Below the pieces are notes generated by a model. It did no database searches, was not told the DNA's origin, and worked only from the letters and a program-made list of their open reading frames with translations. A DNA stretch of 40,535 bases from Rhodospirillales bacterium (GTDB lineage: Bacteria > Pseudomonadota > Alphaproteobacteria > Kiloniellales > JACOMY01), in assembly GCA_014324045.1 (NCBI GenBank), contig JACOMY010000030.1, positions 1-40,535 on the forward strand, in the 5' to 3' direction. Positions 26,777-35,751 of the stretch are shown here, piece after piece. Position numbers and translations under genes: made by a program. How positions within the stretch are numbered: the first letter of the stretch is position 1; each line of letters begins with the position of its first letter.

Positions 26777-27120
26777 CCGCGACGAAGTCTTCGGCGCGCG
26801 TTCTTGCCATTGCCAACCAGAAGGGCGGGGTTGGCAAGACCACCGCCGTCAATCTGGCCACAGCCCTCGCCGCCTGCGGAAAGCCTTGCCTGCTGATCGA
26901 TATGGACCCGCAGAGCAATGCCACCGGCCTCGGCAAGAAGCGGCCCGGCTACGGCGACAGTATCTACGCTGTCCTGATCGACAAGCGTCCCTTGGAGGCA
27001 AGAGATCCGGGCGATGCGCCATCGGATACCCATACTCAACAAACTCGAAACGAAGCGCGTAAACGTGCAGAATACGGCCTTACTCGACAACACCCAAGAG
27101 GAATGATCTCCGAGGAGTGA
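26773..27120 (+). pseudogene. parA: Truncated parA pseudogene lacking a start codon
   Basis: ParA is the ATPase that moves ParB-parS complexes. The frame from 26773 reads as a good ParA N-terminus: [20 protein letters not shown] with the deviant Walker A motif at codons 17-24, then [15 protein letters not shown] near 43-57. Where ATG is expected the sequence is ATA, within ATAACC overlapping the rsmG stop. No ATG, GTG or TTG lies in this frame between a stop at 26692 and the ATG at 26902, which is past the ATP site. ParA-like sequence ends near 27000; about 40 unrelated codons follow to the stop at 27118. The Walker B region, DNA-binding part and parB are missing. Ancestral ATGA changed to ATAA keeps the rsmG stop while killing parA. 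Confidence 0.85.
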
Positions 27121-27125
27121 ACGCG

Positions 27126-28280
27126 ATGCGCAAAGGCGTTACCGAACCTAGGATAGAGCACGCTGCACTCACTGAAGAGGCGGCATTGTCGCCAACCTTG
27201 CCCGGCTATCTCTACCACGACCCCAAGATCATGGAGCAAGAGAAGTGGAAGATCTTCTACCGGGAATGGCAGCTTGTCGGACATGAGAGTCAACTGCGTG
27301 ACCCTGGCGATTACCTGACTGCGCAGATCGTCGATCAGAAAATCTTCTTAATTCGCGGACGCGACGGCAAACTGCGCGCTTTCTACAACGTCTGCCAGCA
27401 CCGCGCCCATCAACTGCTTGAAGGCCAAGGCAATCTGCGCAGCGCCATCATCTGCCCCTACCATGCCTGGACCTATCGGGTCGACGGCAGCCTGCGCACT
27501 GCACGCGGGACCGAGAAGATGCCGGGCTTCGACCCAAACGATTTCGGCCTGACGCCGGTGCGCCTCGAGGTGGTCCTGGGCTTGCTCTTCGTTTCCCTCG
27601 ATCCCGAAGCCTCCTCGGTGCTCGCTGTCTATGGCGGTCTCTTCGAGGACATTCGAAAAGCGGCTCCCTGGCTGGAAGGCGCCGTCATTCTTCCGCACGC
27701 CAAGCAAGGCAATCTGGACCAATCGACGATGACGGCAAACTGGAAGGTGATGGCGGAGAACTGCCTAGAGTGTTACCATTGTCCGCCGGCCCATCCGGCC
27801 TTGGCCGACATGATATCCGTAGACAGCTACAGGATTTCCTCGCACGGCCACTGGCAAAAGAGTCACGGTGACATCAAGCGTTTCGACAACAAAGCCTATC
27901 GCGTACCCGAGGATGCAGCTATCCAGTTCGTGAGCTATTGGCACCTTTTTCCAAACACGCAGTTAGGATTGATACCGGGCGAAGAGGTTATGTCGGTCTT
28001 CACCTTCCAGCCACGCACGCCGGACCAGACCTTCCTGAAGATGACGATGCTGGCGCCGCCCGGCGTTTGGCCCTCGCAAGAGCGCTGTAACTACGTCGGC
28101 GAAATCCTCTGGCCGGAAGATGAGTCGCTCTGCCTTTCCGTGCACCAGGGTTTGCGGTCCCTAGGCTATCGCCAAGGCCGCTTCGTCGTGCATCCGGAAC
28201 GTCCGGGCATCAGCGAGAACGGCGTACACCACTTCCAAAAGCTCTATGCCAGGACCATGGACCTGGATCTAGCGCCCTAG
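27126..28280 (+). CDS. Rieske non-haem iron oxygenase, alpha subunit
   Basis: This family uses a Rieske 2Fe-2S centre and a mononuclear iron to oxidise substrates such as aromatics, glycine betaine, choline or carnitine. The 384-residue product has Cys90-x-His92 and Cys110-x2-His113 (NVCQHRAH, CPYHAWTY) and the iron-binding block ENCLECYHCPPAHP with His218 and His223. The last block resembles the quaternary-amine demethylases of the GbcA/choline monooxygenase group, but the substrate is not certain. ATG at 27126 has GAGGAG 8 bases upstream, which lies in the tail of the parA pseudogene; GTG at 27117 is an alternative. No reductase gene is adjacent, so electron transfer must come from elsewhere. 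Confidence 0.88.
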   Translation: MRKGVTEPRIEHAALTEEAALSPTLPGYLYHDPKIMEQEKWKIFYREWQLVGHESQLRDPGDYLTAQIVDQKIFLIRGRDGKLRAFYNVCQHRAHQLLEGQGNLRSAIICPYHAWTYRVDGSLRTARGTEKMPGFDPNDFGLTPVRLEVVLGLLFVSLDPEASSVLAVYGGLFEDIRKAAPWLEGAVILPHAKQGNLDQSTMTANWKVMAENCLECYHCPPAHPALADMISVDSYRISSHGHWQKSHGDIKRFDNKAYRVPEDAAIQFVSYWHLFPNTQLGLIPGEEVMSVFTFQPRTPDQTFLKMTMLAPPGVWPSQERCNYVGEILWPEDESLCLSVHQGLRSLGYRQGRFVVHPERPGISENGVHHFQKLYARTMDLDLAP

Positions 28281-28353
28281 GCCAGGGGACCGTCGGAAAG
28301 CGGGCCACCTACCCGCAATCAGCCTTCTCAATCCACGAAAATGCAGCAGCAAA

Positions 28354-28890
28354 CTATCCGCAAGCCGCGTCGATGGCCCGCATCGCCGCTGTGAAACCGC
28401 GCAGCGAATAGCTATCGCTGACGCTGCGACCGCCGCTTGTCACCTTTGTCACCATGGTGATGCCGCGGCGCATGGCGGCGACCAAGGCCGCTTCTTCGCG
28501 AGTCGGCAGCCACAGCATACCGGACGGCTCGGTTGCCAGCTTGTAGTTACGATCGTCGATGTCCGCATCGGCGAAGGTTCCTGTAGCAATCGGCACGCCG
28601 GTCTCGATCACCACCTCGCCCTTGACCCGATCGGCCGGCCGGTTGGTGACGGTAACCCGCACAGCCCGCAGCTGCCGGTCGGACACCCCCCGGTCCAGCT
28701 TCTGCGGGCGGCTTTCGGCGAAGCAGACCTTCTGGCCAGCGGTCATGCCGGCATAGGCAACCCAATCGCGGAAGACACCCAGTTCTTCGTAGCTGTCGAA
28801 GTCGGCAGCCTCGGCTCGGCCGGACGCCAGTAGTGTCACGCAGACCGAAAGGGCCAGCAGCAGCGAACGGCGATAAAGAGCGGTCGGCAT
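28354..28890 (-). CDS. Secreted protein, IalB-like (invasion-associated locus B family)
   Basis: The 178-residue product begins with a signal peptide (MPTALYRRSLLLALSVCVTL to about GRAEA) and so should reach the periplasm. The rest resembles IalB-family proteins: FRDWVAYAG, a Cys in QKVCFAE, VTVTNRPADRVKGEVVIETG near 95, and a C-terminal paired Cys in AIDAACG. ATG at 28890 is preferred over 28974 because AAGGGA precedes it and the signal peptide follows at once. IalB homologues are widespread in alphaproteobacteria and not confined to pathogens. The role here is unknown. Confidence 0.65.
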   Translation of the reverse strand: MPTALYRRSLLLALSVCVTLLASGRAEAADFDSYEELGVFRDWVAYAGMTAGQKVCFAESRPQKLDRGVSDRQLRAVRVTVTNRPADRVKGEVVIETGVPIATGTFADADIDDRNYKLATEPSGMLWLPTREEAALVAAMRRGITMVTKVTSGGRSVSDSYSLRGFTAAMRAIDAACG

Positions 28891-29162
28891 GGACGATCCC
28901 TTATCCCTTGACCTCACAATCCTTATACACCCAAGTCGGAGCTTGCACCCATGCAATCGGGGCACCCAATGCAACTGGAGCGGCGCTGCGGACGATGCCG
29001 CGCCAGCTGCGCGCTCAAGCAGCCGGCAGCGGAGGCTTCAGGGCTGCGAGCATGGCGCCCGAAGACTTATCTTGCAAGAGAATGGCCTGGCCGGAAGGGT
29101 CTATCGTCACGCCGGGCGGAGAAAGCTGCCCTTTCGCCTGGGGCTATGCAGATCCCCCTCTG

Positions 29163-30455
29163 CTAGACCCGGAAAGGGTCGCGCACCAGGATCGTGTCTT
29201 CGCGCTCCGGCGAGGTGGAGAGCAGCGCTACAGGCGCCTCGATCAACTCCTCTAAGCGCCGCACGTACTTGATACAGGCCGCCGGCAAATCGCCGAAGCT
29301 GCGTGCGCCCTCGGTGCTCTCGCTCCAGCCGGGAAGCGTCTCGTAGATCGGTTCGGCACGCGCCTGCAAGGTGGGGAGGGCAGGCAGGTGGTTGTAGATC
29401 TTGCCGTCGATCCGATAGCCGACGCAGATGCGGATCTGCTCGAAGCCGTCGAAGACGTCCAGCTTGGTAAGCGCGATGCCGTCGATGCCGCCCATCTTGG
29501 CGGCCTGACGCACCAGCACCGCATCGAACCAGCCACAACGCCGCTTGCGGCCGGTGACCACGCCGAACTCATGCCCGCGCTCGCCCAGCCGCCGGCCCAC
29601 TCTATCGTACAGTTCCGTCGGGAAGGGACCGGAGCCCACGCGCGTGGTGTAGGCCTTGGCGATCCCCAGAATGTAGGTCGCCACTCCAAGCGCATGGCCG
29701 GTTCCGGCCCAGGCCTGCCCGGCCACCGTGTTGGAGGAGGTGACGAAGGGATAGGTGCCATGGTCGATATCGAGCAGGGTGCCTTGCGCCCCTTCGAACA
29801 GAACCCAACTGCCGCGGCGGCGATGCCTGTCCAGAAGCTCCCACACCCGGTCGGCGAAGGGCAGAATTTGCGGCGCTAAAGCCAGCAGGGGCTGCAGCAG
29901 TTGCTCCAGGTCCCAGGTCTCCGCCCCCAAGCCGGTCAAGAGCGCATTGTGGTGCGCCAGGAGTTGCAGCAGGCGCTGCTCCAGGAAGTTGGGATCGGCA
30001 AGATCGCAGAGCCGAATCGCCCGGCGACCGACCTTGTCCTCATAGGCCGGACCGATGCCGCGGCCGGTGGTGCCGATCTTGCCGTCGCCCCTGGCCGCTT
30101 CGTGTGCCCGGTCGAGGGCCGCGTGGATTGGTAGGATCAAGGCCGCGTTCTCGGCGATCCGCAGACACTCGGGCGTGACTCTAACGCCTTGGGCGGCCAG
30201 CCGCTCTATTTCCGACAGCAGTGCCCAAGCATCGACCACCACGCCGTTGCCGATGACCGAAAGCTTGCCACCGCGGACCACACCGGAGGGCAGCAGCGAC
30301 AGCTTGTAGGCCGTGCCGTCGATGACCAAGGTGTGGCCGGCGTTATGGCCGCCCTGGAAGCGAACCACCACCTGGGCCCGTTCCGACAGCCAATCGACGA
30401 TCTTGCCCTTGCCCTCGTCGCCCCATTGCGAGCCGACAACCACCACATTGCTCAT
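29163..30455 (-). CDS. purA: Adenylosuccinate synthetase
   Basis: PurA joins IMP and aspartate using GTP, the first committed step to AMP. The 430-residue product has [16 protein letters not shown] near 8-23 (catalytic Asp13), GGHNAGHT with catalytic His41, [15 protein letters not shown] near 128, and [20 protein letters not shown] near 221. Length is standard. It lies 6 bases after hisZ, and the pair is a common arrangement in Rhodospirillales and relatives, where hisZ and purA are co-transcribed. Confidence 0.97.
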   Translation of the reverse strand: MSNVVVVGSQWGDEGKGKIVDWLSERAQVVVRFQGGHNAGHTLVIDGTAYKLSLLPSGVVRGGKLSVIGNGVVVDAWALLSEIERLAAQGVRVTPECLRIAENAALILPIHAALDRAHEAARGDGKIGTTGRGIGPAYEDKVGRRAIRLCDLADPNFLEQRLLQLLAHHNALLTGLGAETWDLEQLLQPLLALAPQILPFADRVWELLDRHRRRGSWVLFEGAQGTLLDIDHGTYPFVTSSNTVAGQAWAGTGHALGVATYILGIAKAYTTRVGSGPFPTELYDRVGRRLGERGHEFGVVTGRKRRCGWFDAVLVRQAAKMGGIDGIALTKLDVFDGFEQIRICVGYRIDGKIYNHLPALPTLQARAEPIYETLPGWSESTEGARSFGDLPAACIKYVRRLEELIEAPVALLSTSPEREDTILVRDPFRV

Positions 30456-30461
30456 CTTCGC

Positions 30462-31625
30462 TTACTCCGCACCCGGCGAGACCGGCCAGGCGGCTCCGTC
30501 TCGCCAGAGATGTCTGCAGTTCAGACGCCTGGCTTCCGCCATCGCGTCGGGCTCGCAAGCCAGGCCCCCGACCGTCGCCCAGCCCTCCTGCCGCAAGGCC
30601 TCGGCCTCGGCGCGGGGGGTGCCAAGCGGCAAGAAGATTCGTGCCAACCCGCGCGGCGGTTCGATCGCCCGCAAGACCGTGTCGGCAAACAGGGTGAAGC
30701 CGGTCCCGGGCTCGCGGCCGCCATCCAAGCAGTCGGCGAAATAGCGGCCGCCGCGGCCCAACTCGCCGCGTACTCCTTGGCCGAACAGGGTGAAGGAAAG
30801 CCCGATCTGGTAAACATGCCCGCGATGCTCGACGGGGTCGAGGGTCAAGGTCAAGTCCGGGTGTGCCTCGGCCAGGAGGGCAGCCACCTCGGCCAAGCGG
30901 GCGACCTGCTTCTCGGCGGCGGGCGGTAGTGCCAAAAACCTCAGCCGCGGCAAGGCCGTCTCCAGCGGTCCAACCACAGCCAGCAAATTGAGCAAAGGTT
31001 CGGCCTGGGATCCTCCGATCTGTGCGGCGGCCGCGGCGTTCTTGCGATCCATGGCTTCGCCCAAGAGGCGCGTCTGCCGCTCATCGAAACCCAAGGCCGC
31101 GCTGACGCTACCAACCAAAGAGGGTAGGCAAAGATCGACGGAAAGACCGCGCACACCCAGATCCAGCAAGGCATCGGCGGCCAGCAGGATCGCCTCGGCA
31201 TCGGCCGCTGGGCTGTCGCTGCCGATCAGCTCTGCCCCGACCTGGGCGAACTGGCGCTCCGGTCGCAGTTGATCGCCGCGCTGGCGCAGCACCTGGCCCG
31301 CATAGCAGAGCCGCAGCGGCCGCGCGGCAGCCGGCAGGCGACAAGCGGCGATGCGCATCACTTGCGGCGTCATGTCGGCGCGCAAACCCAGCATGCGCTG
31401 GCTCACCGGATCCATCAGGCGAAAGGTCTCGTTGGCGACGGCGCTGCCGGCACCGGCCAACAGACTTTCCTCGAATTCCAGCAGCGGCGGTTTCACGCGC
31501 TCGTAGCCACGGGCCTCGCAGCACTGCATCAGCCGCTCGACCGCCCGGGCTTCGCCCAGTGCGCCGGGCGGCAAGAGATCGGACAATCCGGCGGGCAGTA
31601 AAGCCCTGCGGCGTTCCTCGGACAT
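30462..31625 (-). CDS. hisZ: ATP phosphoribosyltransferase regulatory subunit HisZ
   Basis: HisZ is a catalytically inactive relative of histidyl-tRNA synthetase that activates the short form of HisG, the first enzyme of histidine synthesis. The 387-residue product has the class II synthetase-like core: LPAGLSDLLPPGA, PPLLEFEESLL, FRLMDPVSQRMLGLRADMTP and QRGDQLRPERQFAQVGAELIG. It lacks the C-terminal anticodon-binding domain of HisS, and its length fits HisZ. ATG at 31625 follows AGGA. Its presence implies that the organism has a short-form HisG; no hisG is in the window. Confidence 0.92.
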   Translation of the reverse strand: MSEERRRALLPAGLSDLLPPGALGEARAVERLMQCCEARGYERVKPPLLEFEESLLAGAGSAVANETFRLMDPVSQRMLGLRADMTPQVMRIAACRLPAAARPLRLCYAGQVLRQRGDQLRPERQFAQVGAELIGSDSPAADAEAILLAADALLDLGVRGLSVDLCLPSLVGSVSAALGFDERQTRLLGEAMDRKNAAAAAQIGGSQAEPLLNLLAVVGPLETALPRLRFLALPPAAEKQVARLAEVAALLAEAHPDLTLTLDPVEHRGHVYQIGLSFTLFGQGVRGELGRGGRYFADCLDGGREPGTGFTLFADTVLRAIEPPRGLARIFLPLGTPRAEAEALRQEGWATVGGLACEPDAMAEARRLNCRHLWRDGAAWPVSPGAE

Positions 31626-31761
31626 GGCAGTCCTGCTTTTCCTCTCCGATTGGCCGCGTCGGCCGGTCTTGCGGCGGTCGGCGGCCTGGGTGACAAAGGT
31701 CTAAGTCAGATAGCGCCCTTGATAGCCAGGGTAGATCGGCAACGGCAAAGGGAAAGGTAGC

Positions 31762-32352
31762 GTGGCTCCCCCCAACGCGGTGCAAAGCGATAACAAGAGG
31801 CAAGACGATGCCCTGCCATGCGGCCCGTCGCTGGCCCACTTGAGCGGGCGGCACCGGCGTTGGATCGTCGGCCCGCTGCTGATTGCCTCTCTGTTGTTGC
31901 TGGTCGCCGCTTGGCTCACCCCCATCATGACGGTCGAGGCCTTCGTCTTCATTGGCGAAGAAGTCTCCATTCTAGGCTCGGCGGTGCGGCTTTGGCGGCA
32001 GGGCGAGGTCTTTCTCTCCCTGGTGCTGGCGATCTTCTCGATCCTCTTGCCGCTGCTGAAGCTGGCGGTCGCGCTCTATCTCTGGTTCTTGGCCCCGGTG
32101 ACTCGCCCCGGATTCCTTAGGACGCTCAACTGGATCGAGCTGTTGGGCAAGTGGTCCATGCTGGACGTCTTCGTGGTGGCGCTGGCGGTGGTGGCCCTGC
32201 AAATCTCCATCGTCTCCGATGTCGCGCTCCACGCCGGCATCTATCTCTTCACCTTGGCCGTCACGCTTTCGCTTGGCACCGTCTCCCATATTGCCAGTCT
32301 GGCCAAGCGCTTGGTAGTTCCAAACCCCGGTCAAGGAGAACAAGCCCAGTGA
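31762..32352 (+). CDS. Paraquat-inducible protein A family membrane protein
   Basis: PqiA-family proteins are inner-membrane partners of MCE proteins that move lipids across the envelope. The 196-residue product has four membrane segments (about 38-58, 85-110, 125-150 and 155-180) and the family motif LGKWSMLDVFVVALAV. It corresponds to a single PqiA domain, and I see no zinc-ribbon Cys pairs. GTG at 31762 has GGGAAAGG just upstream. The stop overlaps the next gene as GTGA. No pqiB/MCE gene adjoins it, though the lipid-transport genes mlaA and mlaC lie 3.5 kb away. Confidence 0.8.
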   Translation: MAPPNAVQSDNKRQDDALPCGPSLAHLSGRHRRWIVGPLLIASLLLLVAAWLTPIMTVEAFVFIGEEVSILGSAVRLWRQGEVFLSLVLAIFSILLPLLKLAVALYLWFLAPVTRPGFLRTLNWIELLGKWSMLDVFVVALAVVALQISIVSDVALHAGIYLFTLAVTLSLGTVSHIASLAKRLVVPNPGQGEQAQ

Positions 32353-33485
32353 GCTATCGCCGCGAGGAGGTTGATCTGGGCATGCCGAGCCCCGGCGTTC
32401 GGCAAAGCCTGGTTTTCCACCGCTACGGGGATCCGGGGGCGCGCCCCAAGGCCTATATCCAGGCCTCGATCCATGCCGACGAGATTCCGGCGATGATGGC
32501 CGCCCATCATCTGCTGCAACTGCTGCATGCGGCCGACAGTCGGGGCTCGATCCGCGGCGAGATCGTCTTGGTCCCCTACGCCAACCCCATCGGCCTGGGG
32601 CAGTGGATCGACGACCGCTCCTTAGGCCGCCACGAGTTGCGCGGCGGCCTCAACTTCAATCGCAGCTGGCCCGACCTGGAGGAGGTTGCCGCGGATCGCC
32701 TGGACGGCAGCCTTACCGACGACGAAGAGGCCAACGTCTCCTGCATCCGCAAGACCCTGCTGACCCTGCTGGACGAACGGCAAAACCGCCACCTTCTCGA
32801 CCGCAAGCGCCACGCGCTACTGCGGGAATCCCTGACGGCAGACTATGTGCTGGACGTGCACTGCGACGACGAAGCGCTGCTACACCTCTACACCCTGCCG
32901 CAGCACTGGGAGGAGATCGGCGACCTCGCCGCCGAACTGGGCGCCCATGTCGTTCTGCTGGACGAGGGTGGCAGCATTCAGGCCTTTGACGAGGTAAACT
33001 CACGGCCCTGGCTGGTGCTGCAGCGCCGCTTTCCCAAGCGGCCGATTCCGCTGGCCTGTGTCTCCGCCACGGTCGAGTTACGCGGCCGGGCCGATGTTTC
33101 CGACGCCCTGGGCCGGCAAGACGCGATTGCGATCCATCGTTATCTCACCCGCCGCAGGCTGATTGCCGATGCCCTCCCGGATGTCCCGGCTTTGACCTGC
33201 GGCCCCACCGAAATCGAGGCCTGCGAGGTCCCGCGTGCCCCAGCTGCCGGCATTCTTGCCTACAAGGTGAGGCTCGGATCTGAGGTTGAGGCAGGTGAGG
33301 TGATCGCCGAACTGGTCGATCCTTATGCCACTCCGGGGGCTGCGCGCCTCCCCATCCGCGCCAGCGCTGCCGGCAAGATCTTCACGCGCCGCTCGGACAA
33401 GTACGTCCTGGCCCATCACCCGGTGGCCAAGATCGCCGGCAAGACGGCGCTTGCCGGCGGCAGGGCCTACAGCGGTGAGGACTAG
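32349..33485 (+). CDS. Succinylglutamate desuccinylase/aspartoacylase family hydrolase
   Basis: Members are zinc carboxypeptidase-like enzymes that cleave N-acyl or ester groups. The 378-residue product has the zinc site ASIHADEIP with His42 and Glu45, then ADYVLDVHCDDEALLH with His171. A later VSATVELRG Glu may be catalytic, and a C-terminal all-beta extension (GILAYKVRLGSEVEAGEVI) is usual in the larger AstE-like members. GTG at 32349 is chosen because it overlaps the stop of the PqiA-like gene as GTGA, leaving a family-like N-terminus; the open frame upstream to 32151 lies inside that gene. No arginine-catabolic ast genes surround it, so the substrate is unknown. Confidence 0.84.
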   Translation: MSYRREEVDLGMPSPGVRQSLVFHRYGDPGARPKAYIQASIHADEIPAMMAAHHLLQLLHAADSRGSIRGEIVLVPYANPIGLGQWIDDRSLGRHELRGGLNFNRSWPDLEEVAADRLDGSLTDDEEANVSCIRKTLLTLLDERQNRHLLDRKRHALLRESLTADYVLDVHCDDEALLHLYTLPQHWEEIGDLAAELGAHVVLLDEGGSIQAFDEVNSRPWLVLQRRFPKRPIPLACVSATVELRGRADVSDALGRQDAIAIHRYLTRRRLIADALPDVPALTCGPTEIEACEVPRAPAAGILAYKVRLGSEVEAGEVIAELVDPYATPGAARLPIRASAAGKIFTRRSDKYVLAHHPVAKIAGKTALAGGRAYSGED

Positions 33486-33519
33486 AGCAGATCGCCATCG
33501 GCTCTGTCGTTCAACAGTA

Positions 33520-33570
33520 TAGAGCAGATTCGGACGACGAGTCGTCTCGATTTGACATTATCCTGCTCTA
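33520..33570. repeat. Intergenic palindromic repeat with 8-bp ends
   Basis: TAGAGCAG at 33520-33527 is matched by its exact reverse complement CTGCTCTA at 33563-33570, 35 bases apart. Inside lies GACGACGAGTCGTC (33533-33546), itself a near-perfect hairpin. The start TAGAGCAGAT is repeated at 33483-33492, on the stop of the aspartoacylase gene, and the right end covers the stop of the convergent clc gene. Alphaproteobacteria carry families of interspersed AGAGCA-type palindromes, and this looks like one. It could also act as a two-way terminator. Confidence 0.6.
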
Positions 33571-34941
33571 GCGGCTGGGCCGGTCTTTTTGTGTAGGTTC
33601 TCTGTGGCGCAGCGTGGGTTGCCCTTGCAGCCGGCGCGCCTCCATGAGGCTCTGAAAGAAGGACATGACGCCCATCTGCTGGGTCGCGACCGAGGCCACC
33701 ACCACGCCGATGGCGACGGCTAGGGTGATGGAGAAGCCGCCGGTCAGCTCCACCACCATCACGATGGTGGAGACCGGCGCGCCCAGCACCACGCCGGCGA
33801 CCGCACCCATCCCCACCAAGGCGTAGGCCCCATCGTCGGTAATCGCGAAGGGCATCGCCAGGGCCGAGGCCATGCCGAAGGCCGCACCCATCATCGCGCC
33901 CAAGACCACCGCCGGCGAGAACACGCCACCGACGAAGCCGGCGGCCAGGCAGAGCGCCGTTACCAGCATTTTCAGGACCAGGATCTGGATAACCACGAAG
34001 AGCGAATAGTCGCCGGCCAGAACCTCGGAGGTCGCCTCGTAGCCGACTCCTAAGACCTCCGGCCGCCAGTCTGCGGCCAGGCCCAGGATCAGACCGGCCA
34101 GCCCCGGCCAGGTCCAACGCGGCAGATGGGTCATGAGGAAGAGGCTGCGGAAACGGAAGATGCACCACATGAAGGCCGTCGCCAAAGCCGCTGCCATAAT
34201 CCCGAGAAAAAAGAAGGCCGGCAGTTCGCTGTAGTGCGCGACGTACCAGTCGGAGGGGATGGAGAAGGCCGGATCGTCGCCGTAGACGAAGTGTCCCAGA
34301 AGAGTGCCGATCGAGGCCGCAATGGCGACCGGTGCGAAAGCCGAAAAGGCATAGCGGCGCACTACCAATTCCAAGGCGAAAAAGGTCCCGGCCAGGGTTG
34401 CATTGAAGGAGACGGCAACCGCAGAGGCCACCATGCACCCCAGGATCACGCGGCTGGCCGCGGCATTGGCCCCGAGCCATTCGGACAGCTTGCCAGCGAG
34501 GCCGGCGGCCAGGTGAACGACGGGTCCTTCACGCCCGACCGATGCGCCAATGCCCAAGCTGCCGATGCTGCCTACGGCGACCAGCAGACTGTCGCGCAGC
34601 GGCATACGGCCGGTTTTCGAAACGGCAGCCTCGATCACCTCGGCAACGCCCTGCGTGCGGCCCTCGGGCAGAACGAAACGCACGATCAGGCCGACGCCCA
34701 GACCGCCGAGCCCAAGCACCAGCGGCGGCCACCACCAATCGAGCGCTTGCGTCGCGCTGGCGCTGAACTCCAGGTTAACGCCGTAGAACAAGCGGTTGAG
34801 CCAGGTGAAGGCCTCTCGAAAGAGGATTGCGCCGCTGGCTCCGAAAAACCCTGCCAGTATCCCCATGCCGCAGAGCAGCGGCAGCGAAAGGCCGGCAAGC
34901 GGGTCCAGGCCGACCGGCCGGCGGGGTAGAAAAATCTTCAC
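33568..34941 (-). CDS. ClC-family chloride channel/antiporter
   Basis: ClC proteins move chloride, often in exchange for protons, across the inner membrane. The 457-residue product has about ten to twelve hydrophobic segments, the selectivity-filter block GSLGIGASVGREGPVVH with the gating Glu138 in GREGP, and the second filter motif GGVFSPAVVLGAMMG. The C-terminal CBS-domain pair found in many larger members is absent. GTG at 34941 overlaps the stop of the thioesterase gene as GTGA. Whether it is a channel or an exchanger cannot be told by eye. A long antisense-like frame at 33482-34480 is a shadow. Confidence 0.88.
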   Translation of the reverse strand: MKIFLPRRPVGLDPLAGLSLPLLCGMGILAGFFGASGAILFREAFTWLNRLFYGVNLEFSASATQALDWWWPPLVLGLGGLGVGLIVRFVLPEGRTQGVAEVIEAAVSKTGRMPLRDSLLVAVGSIGSLGIGASVGREGPVVHLAAGLAGKLSEWLGANAAASRVILGCMVASAVAVSFNATLAGTFFALELVVRRYAFSAFAPVAIAASIGTLLGHFVYGDDPAFSIPSDWYVAHYSELPAFFFLGIMAAALATAFMWCIFRFRSLFLMTHLPRWTWPGLAGLILGLAADWRPEVLGVGYEATSEVLAGDYSLFVVIQILVLKMLVTALCLAAGFVGGVFSPAVVLGAMMGAAFGMASALAMPFAITDDGAYALVGMGAVAGVVLGAPVSTIVMVVELTGGFSITLAVAIGVVVASVATQQMGVMSFFQSLMEARRLQGQPTLRHREPTQKDRPSR

Positions 34942-35447
34942 GCGCGCCTCTTCACCCCCATGACACGGCCGACTTCTGGCGGCCGCGGCAGCCCGCTATG
35001 CTGCGCCAGGATTGCTGCGATGCGCTCGGCGACCGGCTCCTGGAAAGGGGCGCTGCGGCATGCATGCATGTCGATCGACATCTGCAGCCATTCCGCCGTC
35101 GAGGCCAGATAGTCTTCCCCGGCATGGTACATGCGATAGATGGAATGCAGGCGTTTTCCGTCGAAGTTCAAAAACTGTCCGCTAACGCGCAAGGGATCGC
35201 CTTCGCGTAGCTCTTTTCGATAGGTGATGTGACACTCCAAAGCGAAGCAACTGTACCCGCTCTCGCTGCGATAGCGCTCGGTAAGGCCAATCAACTCGAA
35301 GATCTTGTCGACGGCCAGATCGAAGGCGCGCAGGTAGTAAGCGACGTTCATATGGCCGTTGTAATCGATCCACTCAGGCAGCACGCTTAAGCCCTCGATC
35401 GTTATCGGCTCTCCGTCCCCACCGGGATCGATATGCAGGCTTGTCAC
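34938..35447 (-). CDS. Hotdog-fold acyl-CoA thioesterase
   Basis: This small 4HBT-type enzyme hydrolyses acyl-CoA thioesters. The 169-residue product has the active-site stretch EWIDYNGHMNVAYYLRAFD, where Asp28 is the expected catalytic residue. ECHITYRKELREGDPL follows, as in 4-hydroxybenzoyl-CoA thioesterase relatives. I chose GTG at 35447 because AGAGGG lies 7 bases before it; the longer frame starts at a TTG (35501) without a ribosome site. It overlaps clc by GTGA. The N-terminal WIDYNGHMN pattern also occurs in thioesterases linked to carnitine breakdown, but that link is only a suggestion. Confidence 0.82.
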   Translation of the reverse strand: MTSLHIDPGGDGEPITIEGLSVLPEWIDYNGHMNVAYYLRAFDLAVDKIFELIGLTERYRSESGYSCFALECHITYRKELREGDPLRVSGQFLNFDGKRLHSIYRMYHAGEDYLASTAEWLQMSIDMHACRSAPFQEPVAERIAAILAQHSGLPRPPEVGRVMGVKRRA

Positions 35448-35751
35448 CGGATCGCCCTCTTTCCGTGCTGTCAAATCACCGAAAACCGAAGTGAACGGCA
35501 AACCACACGATAGAAACGATCGCGCGGAGCGCGGGCACCCCCTGTTTACCTGTCCAATCGTCGCGGCTGTAGCAGACTCCCGTACAGATCGGGCTAAATG
35601 CTCAATGCGGCCGTCGCAAGGATCTTCATCTGGATAATTGCGGTCTTAAGGGCTTGTCTTCGCCCCGCAAGAGTCGTTACGGATTGGTATGGGGTATGAA
35701 CTTGAAGGAATGAGATGTGCTCGCAATGCCTACCGGCGGGAGAACCCTGGC
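35448..35751. other. Divergent promoter region between thioesterase and mlaA genes
   Basis: About 300 bases separate two divergent genes and should carry promoters for both. In-frame starts for mlaA at 35689 and 35710 and a TTG for the thioesterase at 35501 lie inside it, so the true gap may be shorter. No RNA gene or strong palindrome was seen. Confidence 0.4.

Noticed and set aside
27002..27106. Short open stretch in a second frame between the parA scar and the oxygenase
   Set aside because: It is about 35 codons with no recognised family; it could be the tail of a lost gene but cannot be supported.
28295..28320. Terminator after the Rieske gene
   Set aside because: GCGGG and CCCGC could pair around a 7-base loop, but the stem is short and no T run follows.
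33482..34480. 332-codon open frame on the minus strand
   Set aside because: It overlaps clc in another frame and is Gly/Arg-rich shadow sequence; the ClC filter motifs fix the true frame.
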